DNA of 64,000 bases, taken from positions 1-64,000 of the forward strand of contig NZ_ASJR01000014.1 in the NCBI RefSeq assembly GCF_000474745.1. Direction: 5' to 3'. Below the pieces are notes generated by a model that did not search any database, was not told where the DNA came from, and saw only the letters and a program-made list of their open reading frames with translations. Below are positions 25,227-34,407 of this stretch, piece after piece. The DNA comes from Chitinivibrio alkaliphilus ACht1 (GTDB lineage: Bacteria > Fibrobacterota > Chitinivibrionia > Chitinivibrionales > Chitinivibrionaceae). The number at the start of each line of letters is the position of its first letter. Position 1 is the first letter of the stretch. A program made the translations under genes and the position numbers.

Positions 25227-28200
25227 TGATAATCGGAAGTGGCCCCATTGTGATTGGGCAAGCCTGCGAATTTGATTATTCTGGTGCACAGGCTTGTAAG
25301 GCCTTAAAGCAGGAAGGGTATGAGGTAATTTTGGTTAACTCAAACCCGGCGACAATTATGACAGATCCTGATATGGCTGATAAAACCTATATTGAGCCGG
25401 TTACTCCTGCCTGTGTTGAAAAAATAATTAAGAAAGAGCGCCCCGATGCACTCCTGCCTACCCTTGGGGGGCAGACCGGGCTGAACACAGCCATGGCCTG
25501 TGCTGAACGGGGCGTTTTGGATCGATATGACGTCGAGCTGATTGGGGCAGATATTGATGTCATTCGCCGTGCTGAAGATCGGAGTGAATTTAAGGCAGCC
25601 ATGGAGCGTATTGGTCTTGATATGCCCAAATCTGCCTTTGCCTATAACCTTGATGAGGCGTGGGAGATTGCTGAAAAGTTCGGGTTTCCCTGTATTGTTC
25701 GTCCCAGTTTTACCATGGGTGGTACCGGTGGTGGTATTGTCAATAACAAAGAAGAGTTTGAAACGGTTGTTGCAAGTGGCTTGCGTAACTCTCCCATCAG
25801 TGAAGTACTGATTGATGAATCCATCCTTGGGTGGAAAGAGTATGAGCTTGAAGTGATGCGGGATGCCCATGATAATGTGGTTATCGTTTGTTCCATTGAA
25901 AATATTGATCCCATGGGTATTCACACAGGAGATTCTATCACGGTAGCTCCGGCCCAAACCTTGACAGATAGACAGTATCAACACATGCGGGATGCTGCCT
26001 TGGCAATTATTCGTGAGATTGGGGTGGAAACCGGTGGATCCAATGTGCAATTTGCCGTGAATCCGGAAAACGGTCGACTTATTGTTATTGAGATGAACCC
26101 TCGTGTGAGTAGGAGTTCCGCCTTGGCATCAAAAGCAACGGGCTTTCCCATTGCCAAGTTTGCTGCCATGCTCTCCGTGGGCTACACCCTTGATGAAATA
26201 CAGAATGATATTACACGGGAAACGCCGGCCTGTTTTGAACCATCCATCGATTATGTGGTAACCAAGGCACCTCGTTTTGCCTTTGAGAAATTTCCTGAAG
26301 CCGATGCAAGCCTTGGGGTACAAATGAAAGCGGTGGGGGAAACCATGGCCATCGGTCGTACCTTTAAAGAGTCCTTACAAAAGGCACTTCGCGGCTTAGA
26401 AACAGGCCATGTTGGGTTTGAAGCGGCATCCATGCACGCGCTTTCCCCCGAGGATATTCGCCTGGCCCTGAAGCGACTCGATGCAGATAGAATCTTCTAT
26501 ATTCGTGCTGCCCTTGATGCAAAGATATCCGTTGAAGAAATATATGAAATTACCATGGTTGATCCATGGTTTCTGCGTAATATGGCTGACATTGTTACCT
26601 TTGAAGAGAAGATACAGCCTTCTGTGCTAGATGCATCAGTGGAAACGCAGAAAGAGATGATCATGGAAGCCAAGCAGATGGGCTTTTCTGATACCCAATT
26701 GGCACGGATGTTCCAATTTTCCGACGAAGCAGCCTTTCGTGCCTACCGAAAAGATCTCGGTATTTCTGCAGTGTATAAACTTGTTGACACCTGTGCGGCT
26801 GAGTTTGAGGCGTATACCCCCTACTACTACTCAACCTACGAAGAAGAAAACGAGGGCTCACGCAGTAACCGAAAGAAAATTGTCATTCTCGGGGGTGGGC
26901 CAAACCGTATTGGACAGGGGATTGAGTTTGATTATTGTTGTTGTCAAGCATCCTATGCCATGGAAGAGTTGGGGTATGAATCAATCATGGTTAATTCAAA
27001 TCCTGAGACTGTCTCTACGGATTATGACACCTCGGATAAACTCTATTTTGAGCCCCTTACCTTTGAAGATGTAATGAATATTATTGATGCTGAAGAACCG
27101 GACGGCGTTGTGGTGCAGTTTGGTGGGCAGACTCCGCTCAATCTTGCAGCACGGCTGAAAGAGGCTGGTACCCCTATTATCGGTACTTCTGTTGAGTCTA
27201 TTGACCGTGCCGAAGATCGTGACGGCTTTGGTAATTTATGCAAAAAACTCGGGGTGCGTCAGCCGCCGAACGGCATGGCGGAAACGCCTGAGGAAGCAGC
27301 GGAAATTGCTGGACGAATTGGGTTTCCTGTGTTGCTTCGTCCCTCCTTTGTTCTTGGTGGACGGGGTATGCGTATTGTATACTCCTTTGAAGAGCTTGAG
27401 CAGTTTATTCATGAAGCAAAACGGGCAGGGGAAGATCGTCCCGTACTGATTGATAAATTTGTGGGAGACTCCATTGAGATTGATGTCGATGCCGTATCTG
27501 ATGGTACGGACTGTATTGTGTGTGGTGTCATGGAACATATTGAGGAAGCGGGGGTTCATTCCGGTGATTCTGCCTGTGTTCTTCCTCCCCATACGCTTTC
27601 CCGAAAAATTGTGGCTGAAATATCCCAGATTACCAAAAATATTGCACGGGAACTTTCTGTGGTGGGGTTACTGAATATTCAGTTTGCCGTAGACGGAAAT
27701 GATGTGTACATTCTTGAAGTAAACCCACGAGCTTCGCGGACTGTTCCCTTTGTGAGCAAAGCCACGGGAGTTCCCTGGGCAAAAATTGCAGCGAAGGTTA
27801 TGACAGGAATTCCCCTGGCAAATCTTCCTGAAGCGGTGAATCCTCCCATGGATTATTTTGCTGTGAAAGAGGCGGTTCTTCCTTTTAATAAATTTCCTGG
27901 AGCGGAAATTATACTTGGCCCTGAGATGAAGTCTACGGGGGAAGTAATGGGAATTGACCGGGATTTTGGCAGTGCGTACGCCAAGGCTCAGGAGGCTGCA
28001 TATAATGAGCTTCCCGCCAGTGGAAAAGTCTTTATTTCTGTACGGGACAGTATGCGTCGAAATATTACATTCATGGTGAAAAAACTCTATGAATTGGGCT
28101 TTTCTATTTATGCAACAGAGGGAACTGCTAAGGCACTCCTGAGCAGTGCAGTGCCCACCATGGAAGTTGCAAAGATTGGTGAGGGAAAACCGGATGTGGT

Positions 28201-28474
28201 TGATCTTATTAAGGCAAATACCTTTGACTTGGTAATTAATATTCCGGAAGGACAAAAGGCATTGAAAGATTCCAAGCCAATTCGCAGTGCTGCTGTGACC
28301 CATGGGGTAACCTATGTTACCACTATTGAAGGTGCTCAGGCGGCGGTTGCAGGGATGGATTCCCTTGATAAGAAAGACTATACGGTAAAACCAATTCAAG
28401 AGTATGGACGAGCCTATAAGCGTATCATGGAAGGATTGGGTAAGCCGAGCTTACAGGATAGTCTTTTCGACTAA
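25196..28474 (+). CDS. carB: carbamoyl-phosphate synthase large subunit
   Basis: The 1092-residue protein has the full CarB layout. It comprises a first carboxyphosphate ATP-grasp half ([18 protein letters not shown] at ~13; [12 protein letters not shown] at ~171; [18 protein letters not shown]), an oligomerisation segment, a second carbamoyl-phosphate ATP-grasp half ([51 protein letters not shown]), and a C-terminal methylglyoxal-synthase-like allosteric domain from ~945 ([22 protein letters not shown]). The two halves echo each other as in all CarB. It makes carbamoyl phosphate from bicarbonate, ammonia and two ATP. The ATG lies inside carA. A terminator follows 22 bases after the stop. Confidence 0.98.
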   Translation: MPKRTDIHKIMIIGSGPIVIGQACEFDYSGAQACKALKQEGYEVILVNSNPATIMTDPDMADKTYIEPVTPACVEKIIKKERPDALLPTLGGQTGLNTAMACAERGVLDRYDVELIGADIDVIRRAEDRSEFKAAMERIGLDMPKSAFAYNLDEAWEIAEKFGFPCIVRPSFTMGGTGGGIVNNKEEFETVVASGLRNSPISEVLIDESILGWKEYELEVMRDAHDNVVIVCSIENIDPMGIHTGDSITVAPAQTLTDRQYQHMRDAALAIIREIGVETGGSNVQFAVNPENGRLIVIEMNPRVSRSSALASKATGFPIAKFAAMLSVGYTLDEIQNDITRETPACFEPSIDYVVTKAPRFAFEKFPEADASLGVQMKAVGETMAIGRTFKESLQKALRGLETGHVGFEAASMHALSPEDIRLALKRLDADRIFYIRAALDAKISVEEIYEITMVDPWFLRNMADIVTFEEKIQPSVLDASVETQKEMIMEAKQMGFSDTQLARMFQFSDEAAFRAYRKDLGISAVYKLVDTCAAEFEAYTPYYYSTYEEENEGSRSNRKKIVILGGGPNRIGQGIEFDYCCCQASYAMEELGYESIMVNSNPETVSTDYDTSDKLYFEPLTFEDVMNIIDAEEPDGVVVQFGGQTPLNLAARLKEAGTPIIGTSVESIDRAEDRDGFGNLCKKLGVRQPPNGMAETPEEAAEIAGRIGFPVLLRPSFVLGGRGMRIVYSFEELEQFIHEAKRAGEDRPVLIDKFVGDSIEIDVDAVSDGTDCIVCGVMEHIEEAGVHSGDSACVLPPHTLSRKIVAEISQITKNIARELSVVGLLNIQFAVDGNDVYILEVNPRASRTVPFVSKATGVPWAKIAAKVMTGIPLANLPEAVNPPMDYFAVKEAVLPFNKFPGAEIILGPEMKSTGEVMGIDRDFGSAYAKAQEAAYNELPASGKVFISVRDSMRRNITFMVKKLYELGFSIYATEGTAKALLSSAVPTMEVAKIGEGKPDVVDLIKANTFDLVINIPEGQKALKDSKPIRSAAVTHGVTYVTTIEGAQAAVAGMDSLDKKDYTVKPIQEYGRAYKRIMEGLGKPSLQDSLFD

Positions 28475-28496
28475 GGCTTGTCTCTCCAGACTCTAT

Positions 28497-28529
28497 AAAG
28501 GACATCCGTGCGGGTGTCCTTTCTTTTAT
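28497..28529 (+). terminator. intrinsic terminator of carAB
   Basis: AAAGGACATCC, loop GTGC, GGGTGTCCTTT, then CTTTTAT: an 11-bp stem with a U-rich tail. It overlaps the last bases of the convergent gene ending at 28526, so it may also act on the opposite strand. Confidence 0.85.
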
Positions 28530-29215
28530 AAGCCAAGAGAACGATCATCAAGAACCCGGTCTTCTATTTCTTTTTTCAGTGCAACCGATGATGCTGAAAG
28601 GAGATAGTCAAAGCGCTCATCCGGTGCGGAAATATCAATGGAAAATATGATTTGCGTTTCGGGATACGTCCATTTCGCATAGCCCCGTGTGATGATTCGT
28701 TTATAGTATTCAGAGGCGTTGTATCGCAAATTCCATCGTTCTTGACTAATATAGTTATCTGTTCGAGCAAACATGTTTCGTGGATCTATTCCTTTGAATA
28801 CCGGTTGCCTTCTTCCATATCTCCGTTTCAGAAGCGTGTAAATATCATTGACAAAAGTGAGTGTTTGTGTCCGAATTTCCCGATAGTACTCATCCACGGA
28901 TATAAAGACATTAAAGTTGAAATCGTACTCTGCCAAATGTGAGAAATCAAAGTGTACGGTGGCTTGAAAAAATTGGTCTTCGTAGAAATAAAAGTTAGTT
29001 ACTGCGGTATATCCACCAATCTCCTGATTTCGTTGGAACACCTCTATTTCAGGAGTGTTTGGAAAGAGGGGTGTTTCCGTATTTTCCCAGCCTTCTCCCA
29101 GGGCAGTGGCAGAAATCTCATCCGGACCGGTTCCCCACTCAAATTCTTGAAACCCCTGAGGCGCTTGGGCCCAGAGAAGAATGGGGATACAGAGGAGGAA
29201 TATAGTTATTTTCAT
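28526..29215 (-). CDS. exported protein, unknown
   Basis: The 229-residue product has a signal peptide (ITIFLLCIPILLWAQA) and a mature domain opening with GFQEFEWGTGPDEI. That opening recalls periplasmic proteins with a 'phe-x-trp-gly' helix-strand start that monitor or modify envelope parts, but no named family can be assigned. Aromatic-rich strands (TAVTNFYFYEDQFFQATVHF, YAKWTYPETQIIFSIDI) suggest a beta sandwich. It follows the flippase-like membrane protein gene by 32 bases on the same strand and may be co-transcribed with it. Confidence 0.65.
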   Translation of the reverse strand: MKITIFLLCIPILLWAQAPQGFQEFEWGTGPDEISATALGEGWENTETPLFPNTPEIEVFQRNQEIGGYTAVTNFYFYEDQFFQATVHFDFSHLAEYDFNFNVFISVDEYYREIRTQTLTFVNDIYTLLKRRYGRRQPVFKGIDPRNMFARTDNYISQERWNLRYNASEYYKRIITRGYAKWTYPETQIIFSIDISAPDERFDYLLSASSVALKKEIEDRVLDDRSLGL

Positions 29216-29247
29216 GGTGATACATCTCCTTTATACCCGTATCGGCA

Positions 29248-30216
29248 TTATTCAGAAGCTTCTGTATGATTTCCCATAAGAAAGGTAACCCCCCCGGCAA
29301 GAGAGCAGAGTATTGCTACAATGGATGCTAAGAGCTCCATAATTGTTGCAGAGGAGGGAAAGCCTGCTGCCATGAAGAGCTTACCACCAAATACTTCCTT
29401 AACTCCAAAGGGGAGGGGGACCACCATAACGAGTGATATAATGGGGATAATAATAAAAAAGTAGGGAAGTCGATCATGGCTATACATTCCCAGCGCCGCA
29501 GCACACAGGATGTGTACCACAATACGGAGTGTTTGAATCGAAAAAGAGTATATTGCAACTTTGCCGAGTATGGAACGCTCACCTCGGTTTTTCCGATTGA
29601 TAAAGGTTGTTTCGAGGAGCGAGTGAATCTTATCGGCATAGGGGAGCCATTTCAGTTTTTTGATACTGCCTTTTGTTTTTTCTTGCAGCCGTCGTGACAG
29701 AAGTGTTGCAAAAATAACGGCAAAGATTGTTGAAAAGAGGAATAGAACCGCCATGGCTGAATACGGTGGTAATCCTCGTTGAATATTGCTTACCAAGAGG
29801 ATTGTTCCTCCCATGAGAGCAAATATATTTATTACTACCAGGCCGAAAAATCTATCGAGAAACGTAGAGGCAAAGGCGTGGGTTCCTGAATCTCCTCCTA
29901 AATGTAGAGCTGTTACTTTATAGGCATCGCCTCCTACCACGCCGAACATGAAATTATAGAAAAATAAGCCCGTCGTATATATTTGCAATGCCTTGAGTGG
30001 GGAGATTTCTATGTTCTTCATCTTGAGAAGTTCACGCCACTGTTGCGAGCCCAGTATCATGCTACACCCAAAGACCCCCACGGCTCCTAAAAAAAAGCCC
30101 CGATGTGCTTCCGTAATTTCTTGCACGATCGTATCCCACCCCACGGTATATACAATATAGAGAATAACCGTCAGGGTAATGGCGAGTTTGAACAGAAAGA
30201 ACAGTCCGTTTTTCAT
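29248..30216 (-). CDS. LPG-synthase-TM/UPF0104-type flippase-like membrane protein
   Basis: The 322-residue protein has about eight membrane segments with the pattern of the TIGR00374/UPF0104 family, related to the membrane part of lysylphosphatidylglycerol synthase: YTTGLFFYNFMFGVVGGDAY near ~80-99, STFLDRFFGLVVINIFALMG near ~117-136, and VVPLPFGVKEVFGG near ~272-285. Family members move or modify lipids or polyprenyl-linked sugars. No MprF-type soluble domain is present. The substrate is unknown. It is divergent from the Na/phosphate cotransporter gene; the first strong feature upstream is the Pho-box-like repeat set. Confidence 0.85.
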   Translation of the reverse strand: MKNGLFFLFKLAITLTVILYIVYTVGWDTIVQEITEAHRGFFLGAVGVFGCSMILGSQQWRELLKMKNIEISPLKALQIYTTGLFFYNFMFGVVGGDAYKVTALHLGGDSGTHAFASTFLDRFFGLVVINIFALMGGTILLVSNIQRGLPPYSAMAVLFLFSTIFAVIFATLLSRRLQEKTKGSIKKLKWLPYADKIHSLLETTFINRKNRGERSILGKVAIYSFSIQTLRIVVHILCAAALGMYSHDRLPYFFIIIPIISLVMVVPLPFGVKEVFGGKLFMAAGFPSSATIMELLASIVAILCSLAGGVTFLMGNHTEASE

Positions 30217-30282
30217 GGATACCTTTCAGATAAAGAGTCGCCGCACGGGCTTTGGGTAAAATATATAAGGAGGGGCAGTAAG

Positions 30283-30384
30283 ATGTTAAAAATAGTTCTC
30301 ACTCGTGGCAGCCCATGGATGAAATGGTTTATGTATCCTGTGCAGAAATTGGTGCGGGAGAGAAATATTGTAAAAATATTGTAA
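30283..30384 (+). CDS. possible 33-residue cationic small protein
   Basis: An ATG at 30283 preceded by AGGAGGGG at seven bases opens a 33-codon frame. The peptide has GSPWMKWFMYPVQKLVRERN and is rich in Lys, Arg and Trp, giving a positively charged amphipathic helix. The very strong ribosome-binding site is the reason to report it. Its last codons run through the first two Pho-box-like repeats, so it could be a leader peptide, a stand-alone microprotein or chance. No homologue recognised. Confidence 0.3.
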   Translation: MLKIVLTRGSPWMKWFMYPVQKLVRERNIVKIL

Positions 30385-30406
30385 TCGAATTGTAAAACTA
30401 TTGTAT
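30367..30406 (+). promoter_or_regulatory. Pho-box-like array: four direct repeats with 11-bp period
   Basis: The heptamer ATTGTAA (last copy ATTGTAT) begins at 30367, 30378, 30389 and 30400, exactly 11 bases apart. This is the geometry of tandem PhoB sites (7-base repeat, 4-base spacer), on one face of the helix. It ends 32 bases before the start of a Na/phosphate cotransporter gene, which is the expected target. The last copy overlaps TATATT at 30404, which may be the -10. Confidence 0.75.
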
Positions 30407-30437
30407 ATTTCCTCTCTGAATTTTATAAGGAGCCCTT

Positions 30438-32294
30438 GTGATACGTCATATGATCCTCTTGTTCTCTCTCCTATCGTTACTTTCCACTGTATCTGTCTTT
30501 GCTGGTGATGGGGAGAATCTCTCCTCCGAAACAGCTATGGAAACCCTTCCTGAAGCGGCAGCTGAACATGATTTTATGAATGAATTAGAAGGTATTACCC
30601 CCTTCACCGAAGCAATACTCGCGCTTCCCATGGTCTTTTTTATTGTGGGCGGTCTTGCCATATTCCTGTTGGGAATGAACTACATGTCTTCGGGGCTCCA
30701 AACGATTGCAGGGTCACGACTGCGCAGTATCATTGCGACCTTGACCAATAATCGGTTTTCCGCGGTTCTTGTGGGGTTTGTTGTCACGGTTATTGTGCAA
30801 TCAAGTAGTATTACCACGGTAATGACCGTCGGGTTTGTGAATAGCGGGCTCATGGTCTTACGTCAAGCCCTTGGTATTATATTCGGTTCGAATATTGGTA
30901 CCACCCTCACCGGATGGATTATTGCCCTGAATGTGGGGCGCTTTGGTCTTCCTATTCTGGGGATTGCGACCTTTTTCTATCTGTTTTCAAAGCGAGACAG
31001 CATAAAATATACGGCCCTTGCCTTTTTAGGGATTGGGATGGTCTTTTTCGGGTTGCAACTCATGACCCATGGGTTTCGTCCCTTTGCAAACTCGCGGGAA
31101 TTTGAAGCGCTCTTTCTTATTTTTAACACTGATACCTATTTGAGCATGCTTATGTGTGTACTTCTCGGTGCATTCCTCACGGTATCTGTCCAATCGTCCT
31201 CAGCCACCATGGGGATCACCATTGCCCTTTCTGTAACGGGGGCAATTCCCTTTGAGACAGCGGCAGCCCTCGTGTTGGGAGAAAATATCGGAACAACCAT
31301 TACGGCCTTTCTTGCCTCTCTTACCACAGGGGCAAATGCGAAGCGGGCCGCCTATGGACACATTATCTTTAATGTGGTGGGGGTTCTGTGGATTACCAGT
31401 ATATTCCCCTTTTATATCTCATTTATTGAAAGTCTCTTTGAACGATTCAGCGACACCCTGCAGCTGGTGTATGGAAATGGTGATACGGGGGGAGCAATTG
31501 CAGTGAAAATTGCCATGGTGCATACCGTTTTTAATACGGTGAATACCCTGGTGTTTATTCCTCTTCTTGGCCCTCTTGAACGACTCTTATTTAAGCTTGT
31601 CCCGCAAGATGAAGAGCAGGGGTTTCATATTACGGAACTTCAAACGTTAAAAATGCATGAATCTCCCACCCTTGCCCTTGCAGAAACAAGTATGGAAATT
31701 CGCGGAGTGGCAGAGCAGGTTTCCCGTGCCGGAGCAGCCTTGGAGACATATCTAACAGAACGAGATTCTGCGCGGGAGAAAGCAAAAAATACGGTTTTTG
31801 AAATTGAAGAGAAGGTCGATTTATATCAAAAAGAACTCTCTGATTTTCTGGTGGAGCAGCTCTCTACAAAAGAACTCTCCCATGATGTGGTACAGGCGAT
31901 TCAGAACCAATTTCGTGTTATTGACGATTATGAGAGTATTAGTGATTATTATGTGACGGCCCTGAAGCGGCTTATTAAAATAGAAAAGAAAAAGTTATTT
32001 CTTGATGAAGATGAGCGTGAAGAGATTTTACGTCTTCATCGTCGGGTCGGTTCTGTGCTTGATTCTCTGCGTACCTATTCGTGTCATGAAGGGTGCGAGA
32101 AGAAGGGCGAATTATTGGCAGAGCTTGAGAATATTCGCTACATGATTAAGGACATTCGTAAGAATAACCTCAATGCCTTGAAAAATAGAAACCGTGATGA
32201 GAATGTCTTTATCTCACTTACCTTTGCGGATATTCTTACGGCGTATAAAAAGATCAACAACCACTTTCTTAGTATTCTTGAATTGGCAGAATAA
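30438..32294 (+). CDS. Na+/phosphate cotransporter (NptA/YjbB type) with PhoU-like domain
   Basis: The 618-residue protein begins at a GTG with AAGGAG five bases upstream. A signal-like N-terminus (LFSLLSLLSTVSVFAGDGEN) precedes the transporter core. Both QSSS motifs of the NaPi-II fold are present (VIVQSSSITTVMTVGFVNSG and VSVQSSSATMGITIALSVTG), each followed by a GSNIGTT/GENIGTT turn. From ~400 the soluble, helical PhoU-like domain follows (IRGVAEQVSRAGAALETYL). It imports inorganic phosphate with sodium at the inner membrane. The upstream array of four 11-bp-spaced repeats implies induction by phosphate starvation. Confidence 0.93.
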   Translation: MIRHMILLFSLLSLLSTVSVFAGDGENLSSETAMETLPEAAAEHDFMNELEGITPFTEAILALPMVFFIVGGLAIFLLGMNYMSSGLQTIAGSRLRSIIATLTNNRFSAVLVGFVVTVIVQSSSITTVMTVGFVNSGLMVLRQALGIIFGSNIGTTLTGWIIALNVGRFGLPILGIATFFYLFSKRDSIKYTALAFLGIGMVFFGLQLMTHGFRPFANSREFEALFLIFNTDTYLSMLMCVLLGAFLTVSVQSSSATMGITIALSVTGAIPFETAAALVLGENIGTTITAFLASLTTGANAKRAAYGHIIFNVVGVLWITSIFPFYISFIESLFERFSDTLQLVYGNGDTGGAIAVKIAMVHTVFNTVNTLVFIPLLGPLERLLFKLVPQDEEQGFHITELQTLKMHESPTLALAETSMEIRGVAEQVSRAGAALETYLTERDSAREKAKNTVFEIEEKVDLYQKELSDFLVEQLSTKELSHDVVQAIQNQFRVIDDYESISDYYVTALKRLIKIEKKKLFLDEDEREEILRLHRRVGSVLDSLRTYSCHEGCEKKGELLAELENIRYMIKDIRKNNLNALKNRNRDENVFISLTFADILTAYKKINNHFLSILELAE

Positions 32295-32300
32295 GGTATT

Positions 32301-32325
32301 CCCCCGGAAGCGTCTCTTCTGGGGG
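32301..32325 (+). terminator. terminator-like hairpin after the phosphate cotransporter gene
   Basis: CCCCCGGAAG, loop CGTCT, CTTCTGGGGG gives a 10-bp stem with one G-U pair, six bases after the stop. The tail GCGATCG is not U-rich, so termination may be inefficient or Rho-assisted. Confidence 0.5.
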
Positions 32326-32676
32326 GCGATCGAATAGCTAAGATCCCCGTTTCAATACGTAAAAAAATATAGCGAATCTACCTCGCTCCCCGTCTTTTGA
32401 CTGGGAGCGTCTCACTGTTTCATGTAGCAGAGCCAGAAAGCCCAAGAGATGCATTCCCCTTAGAACACTGGAAAGAGTTGCAAGAAAAAATGATGCCCTC
32501 GTGTTTCCACAAGGCGGCGGCAGAGCGTAAAACTGGAGCCTCGTCGAGCACGAGAAGGGGTCAGAGCGTAAAACTGGAGCCTCGTCGAGCAACGAGCCCT
32601 GAGTGTCTATATTAAGTGAGACAATATTCTATATTAATTTTATTACCTATCGGGGCAGAAAAACAGGAGATCAAAA
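32326..32676. other. accessory scar: no intact gene
   Basis: This stretch between the cotransporter hairpin and the transposase remnant has only short, broken frames. One plus-strand frame (about 32417-32545) reads FHVAEPESPRDAFPLEHWKE with coding-like composition and may be the tail of a lost gene, but I do not recognise it. It runs into the tandem repeat at 32521. Confidence 0.5.
32521..32591 (+). repeat. two copies of a 30-bp direct repeat
   Basis: A 30-base unit beginning CAGAGCGTAAAACTGG occurs at 32521-32550 and 32562-32591, separated by CGAGAAGGGGT. Both copies are identical. The start of the unit (GGGGTCAGAGCG form) reappears at 33733. Repeats with GGGGTCAG ends are common at transposon-related or REP-like sequences. 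Confidence 0.85.
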
Positions 32677-33041
32677 GTGGAAAGAAAGAATTATGAGAGA
32701 TCATCGACATCGTCTGGTGTTGCTGGGAAAACGAGTAAGTCAACGGAAGTGCTTCCGGACAGCTCCCGAAAAACGAAGCGTCCTTCTAAGACAGTGGCCT
32801 ATAAGTTATCAGTATTATCTGCAATAGCGAAACTAAAGAAGGATGACCCCACGCAAATCGGTGCGTACCTGCGTTCAGAGGGGCTTTTTTCAAAAACAGT
32901 TGAAAGGTGGCAACAAGAGCAGGAACAAGGTCTTTTAAATAAGCATCGTGCGGGAAATTATTACGAAACGAGATAGAAAACTTGAAAAAAGAAGGAGGGA
33001 AAGAAAAAAAGCGAGACAGTTGCGTAAAAAGAATATTTTAA
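32677..33041 (+). pseudogene. frameshifted remnant of a transposase OrfA (IS3-like helix-turn-helix)
   Basis: The first frame (32677-32976) has the N-terminal part of a two-component IS transposase: TVAYKLSVLSAIAKLKK, then GAYLRSEGLFSKTVERWQ, the pattern of a helix-turn-helix with the REGLYSS-x-x-x-WR signature. After AGN at ~32958 this frame degenerates and stops, while the -1 frame continues with LRNEIENLKKEGGKEKKR, the expected leucine-rich continuation, to a stop at 33041. So one frameshift splits the gene. No catalytic DDE part follows. The element is dead. Confidence 0.7.
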
Positions 33042-33140
33042 GGGTTACCCCAGCGGGCTGAAGGTCCGTATAGACTAATTAAGGAATGAGGGTCGATCTT
33101 TGGATTTCCGCTGAACCAGTACAGTTCATTGATTATTAAA

Positions 33141-33638
33141 ATGATAAGCGAAAGTGATGATATTACTCGTGGAATGGCTTGGGATACCTCAATAAATATT
33201 AAAGAAGTGTATGATGTTTTTGATGCTTTGGGTGTTGAAAATCCTGAGAAACTTTTGAGAATGTGTTTGCACGAACTGGAAAATTCAGGGTTAATCTATA
33301 CGCTCTCTGATGCCTCTACTGCAATGGGTTATGATACTTTTGGTCCGACCAATGAGTTCTTTTATCAAACAGATGAATTTTGTCAAAATTGGACACCATC
33401 AAAAGATGCGCTCGAACTAATAAAGATTGCAGATGAAATGCCAAATAGGACTTGCGATAATAGTGTTGCTTGTAAAAAATTAAATTGGCCTATTCGCCGT
33501 ATGAATTCAGCTCTAAAATTCTTAGAATCAGGATATGCCATCGAAGAACTATCCAATTATGCAGGTATGTCACAATTTTTTGATATAAGCTATACATTAA
33601 CAGATGAAGCAGATTTTTTATTGGAAAATGAAGTATAA
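33141..33638 (+). CDS. AT-rich orphan gene, unknown
   Basis: The frame encodes 165 residues from an ATG at 33141; a TTG at 33129 would add four. No Shine-Dalgarno site is visible. The product is soluble, acidic and helical (KEVYDVFDALGVENPEKLLR, and RMNSALKFLESGYAIEELSN), with a look of winged-helix repeats, but no family is recognised. A sample of its sequence is near 35% GC, well below the neighbours, and it lies between transposon-type debris on both sides. It is probably acquired cargo, possibly truncated at its 5' end. Confidence 0.55.
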   Translation: MISESDDITRGMAWDTSINIKEVYDVFDALGVENPEKLLRMCLHELENSGLIYTLSDASTAMGYDTFGPTNEFFYQTDEFCQNWTPSKDALELIKIADEMPNRTCDNSVACKKLNWPIRRMNSALKFLESGYAIEELSNYAGMSQFFDISYTLTDEADFLLENEV

Positions 33639-33682
33639 AAAAGAATTAACAAATGCCTTGGCGATGAGTCACACCACTAAGG

Positions 33683-33739
33683 TGACCTGCCCTATTACAC
33701 AAAAAATGTCACATGTTCTACCTGAAGGGGGTCAGGTCA
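33683..33739. repeat. imperfect inverted repeat with GGGGTCAGGTCA end
   Basis: TGACCTGCCC (33683-33692) faces GGGGGTCAGGTCA (33727-33739) across 34 bases. The right arm continues into AGAGCG, shared with the 30-bp repeats at 32521 and 32562. This resembles the ends of REP/RAYT-type or MITE-type elements and marks the right border of the scar. Confidence 0.5.
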
Positions 33740-33788
33740 GAGCGTGCAATCTCATTAACTCTCCCAATAATTTCTTACACACTTAATA

Positions 33789-33818
33789 ATGGAGCATGTC
33801 CTGGAGGACACACTCCAT
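33789..33818 (-). terminator. hairpin at the end of the FMN-binding/ABC operon
   Basis: ATGGAG...CTCCAT with an inner TGTCCT...AGGACA stem forms a two-part hairpin four bases beyond the minus-strand stop at 33823. The minus-strand tail is TATTAAG, only weakly U-rich. Confidence 0.5.
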
Positions 33819-33822
33819 AATT

Positions 33823-34407
33823 TTAGTCAGCAAGGACCAGTTCTTCAAAGGAAACAAGGGCCTTTCGCACCCCTACGGTAACCCCTGTGGTCGCAATGGT
33901 AGCATCTTCACCTGCCGGATCCTCCAGGGTATCAATCCCCTCAATACCCAGACCAACAAATGTCTCCAGAAATTCATCCTGTCTGAAGGTGCGGTCCCGT
34001 TCACGCGCCCGCTGGATATAGATTGTGTTTATGGTGTGGGTGGTATCCATACCAAAGACAAACTCTATGGCGCCAAATTCTCCGCGCTGGGTCACCGCCT
34101 GAGTATATCCGATAACCACACCGTCGCGATTAAGCATTTCGTAGTACTGATACTCCTCACGCTGTCCGGGAAGTATCTCTTCTCCCGTTCGCTCCTCAAT
34201 ACGATCCCGCTTTTCCGCAGAAAGGGGGAGTGCCACGGTGCGATAATCCCGTGCATCGGGAAAGAGGCGGGACATGGTGCGTTCCGGGTTTCGCCAGACG
34301 CAGACATAGACCTGTTCAGCCGTAAGGGGCTTAGCGAACAGTAGAAAAAGAACGATAGAGCTGCAATACCATACTGTGGGTATCTTCGTGATATGTTTCA
34401 TATTCAT
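33823..34407 (-). CDS. exported FMN-binding-domain protein
   Basis: The 194-residue product has a signal peptide (TVWYCSSIVLFLLFAKPLTA) and a domain like the covalent-flavin domains of RnfG/NqrC/NosR. It has GVVIGYTQAVTQRGEFGAIE in the middle and an Asp-x(n)-Thr-Gly-Val-Thr motif (DATIATTGVTVGVRKAL) near the C-terminus. In that family the last Thr is flavinylated by ApbE. Gly-Ala-Thr is more usual than Gly-Val-Thr, so flavin attachment is probable, not certain. A periplasmic electron-carrier role is inferred. It is the last gene of a five-gene operon and its start lies ~77 bases inside the upstream barrel gene; an internal ATG at 34401 is equally possible. Confidence 0.75.
   Translation of the reverse strand: MNMKHITKIPTVWYCSSIVLFLLFAKPLTAEQVYVCVWRNPERTMSRLFPDARDYRTVALPLSAEKRDRIEERTGEEILPGQREEYQYYEMLNRDGVVIGYTQAVTQRGEFGAIEFVFGMDTTHTINTIYIQRARERDRTFRQDEFLETFVGLGIEGIDTLEDPAGEDATIATTGVTVGVRKALVSFEELVLAD

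Noticed and set aside
25340-26050. 236-codon minus-strand frame inside carB
   Set aside because: carB is unmistakable along its whole length; this is a shadow.
32521-32591. Possible mini CRISPR array (two 30-bp repeats)
   Set aside because: Only two copies, an 11-base spacer and no cas genes; a duplicated transposon-related repeat fits better.
32338-32592. Minus-strand 84-codon frame in the accessory scar
   Set aside because: It reads across both direct repeats, with no start site or recognisable domain.
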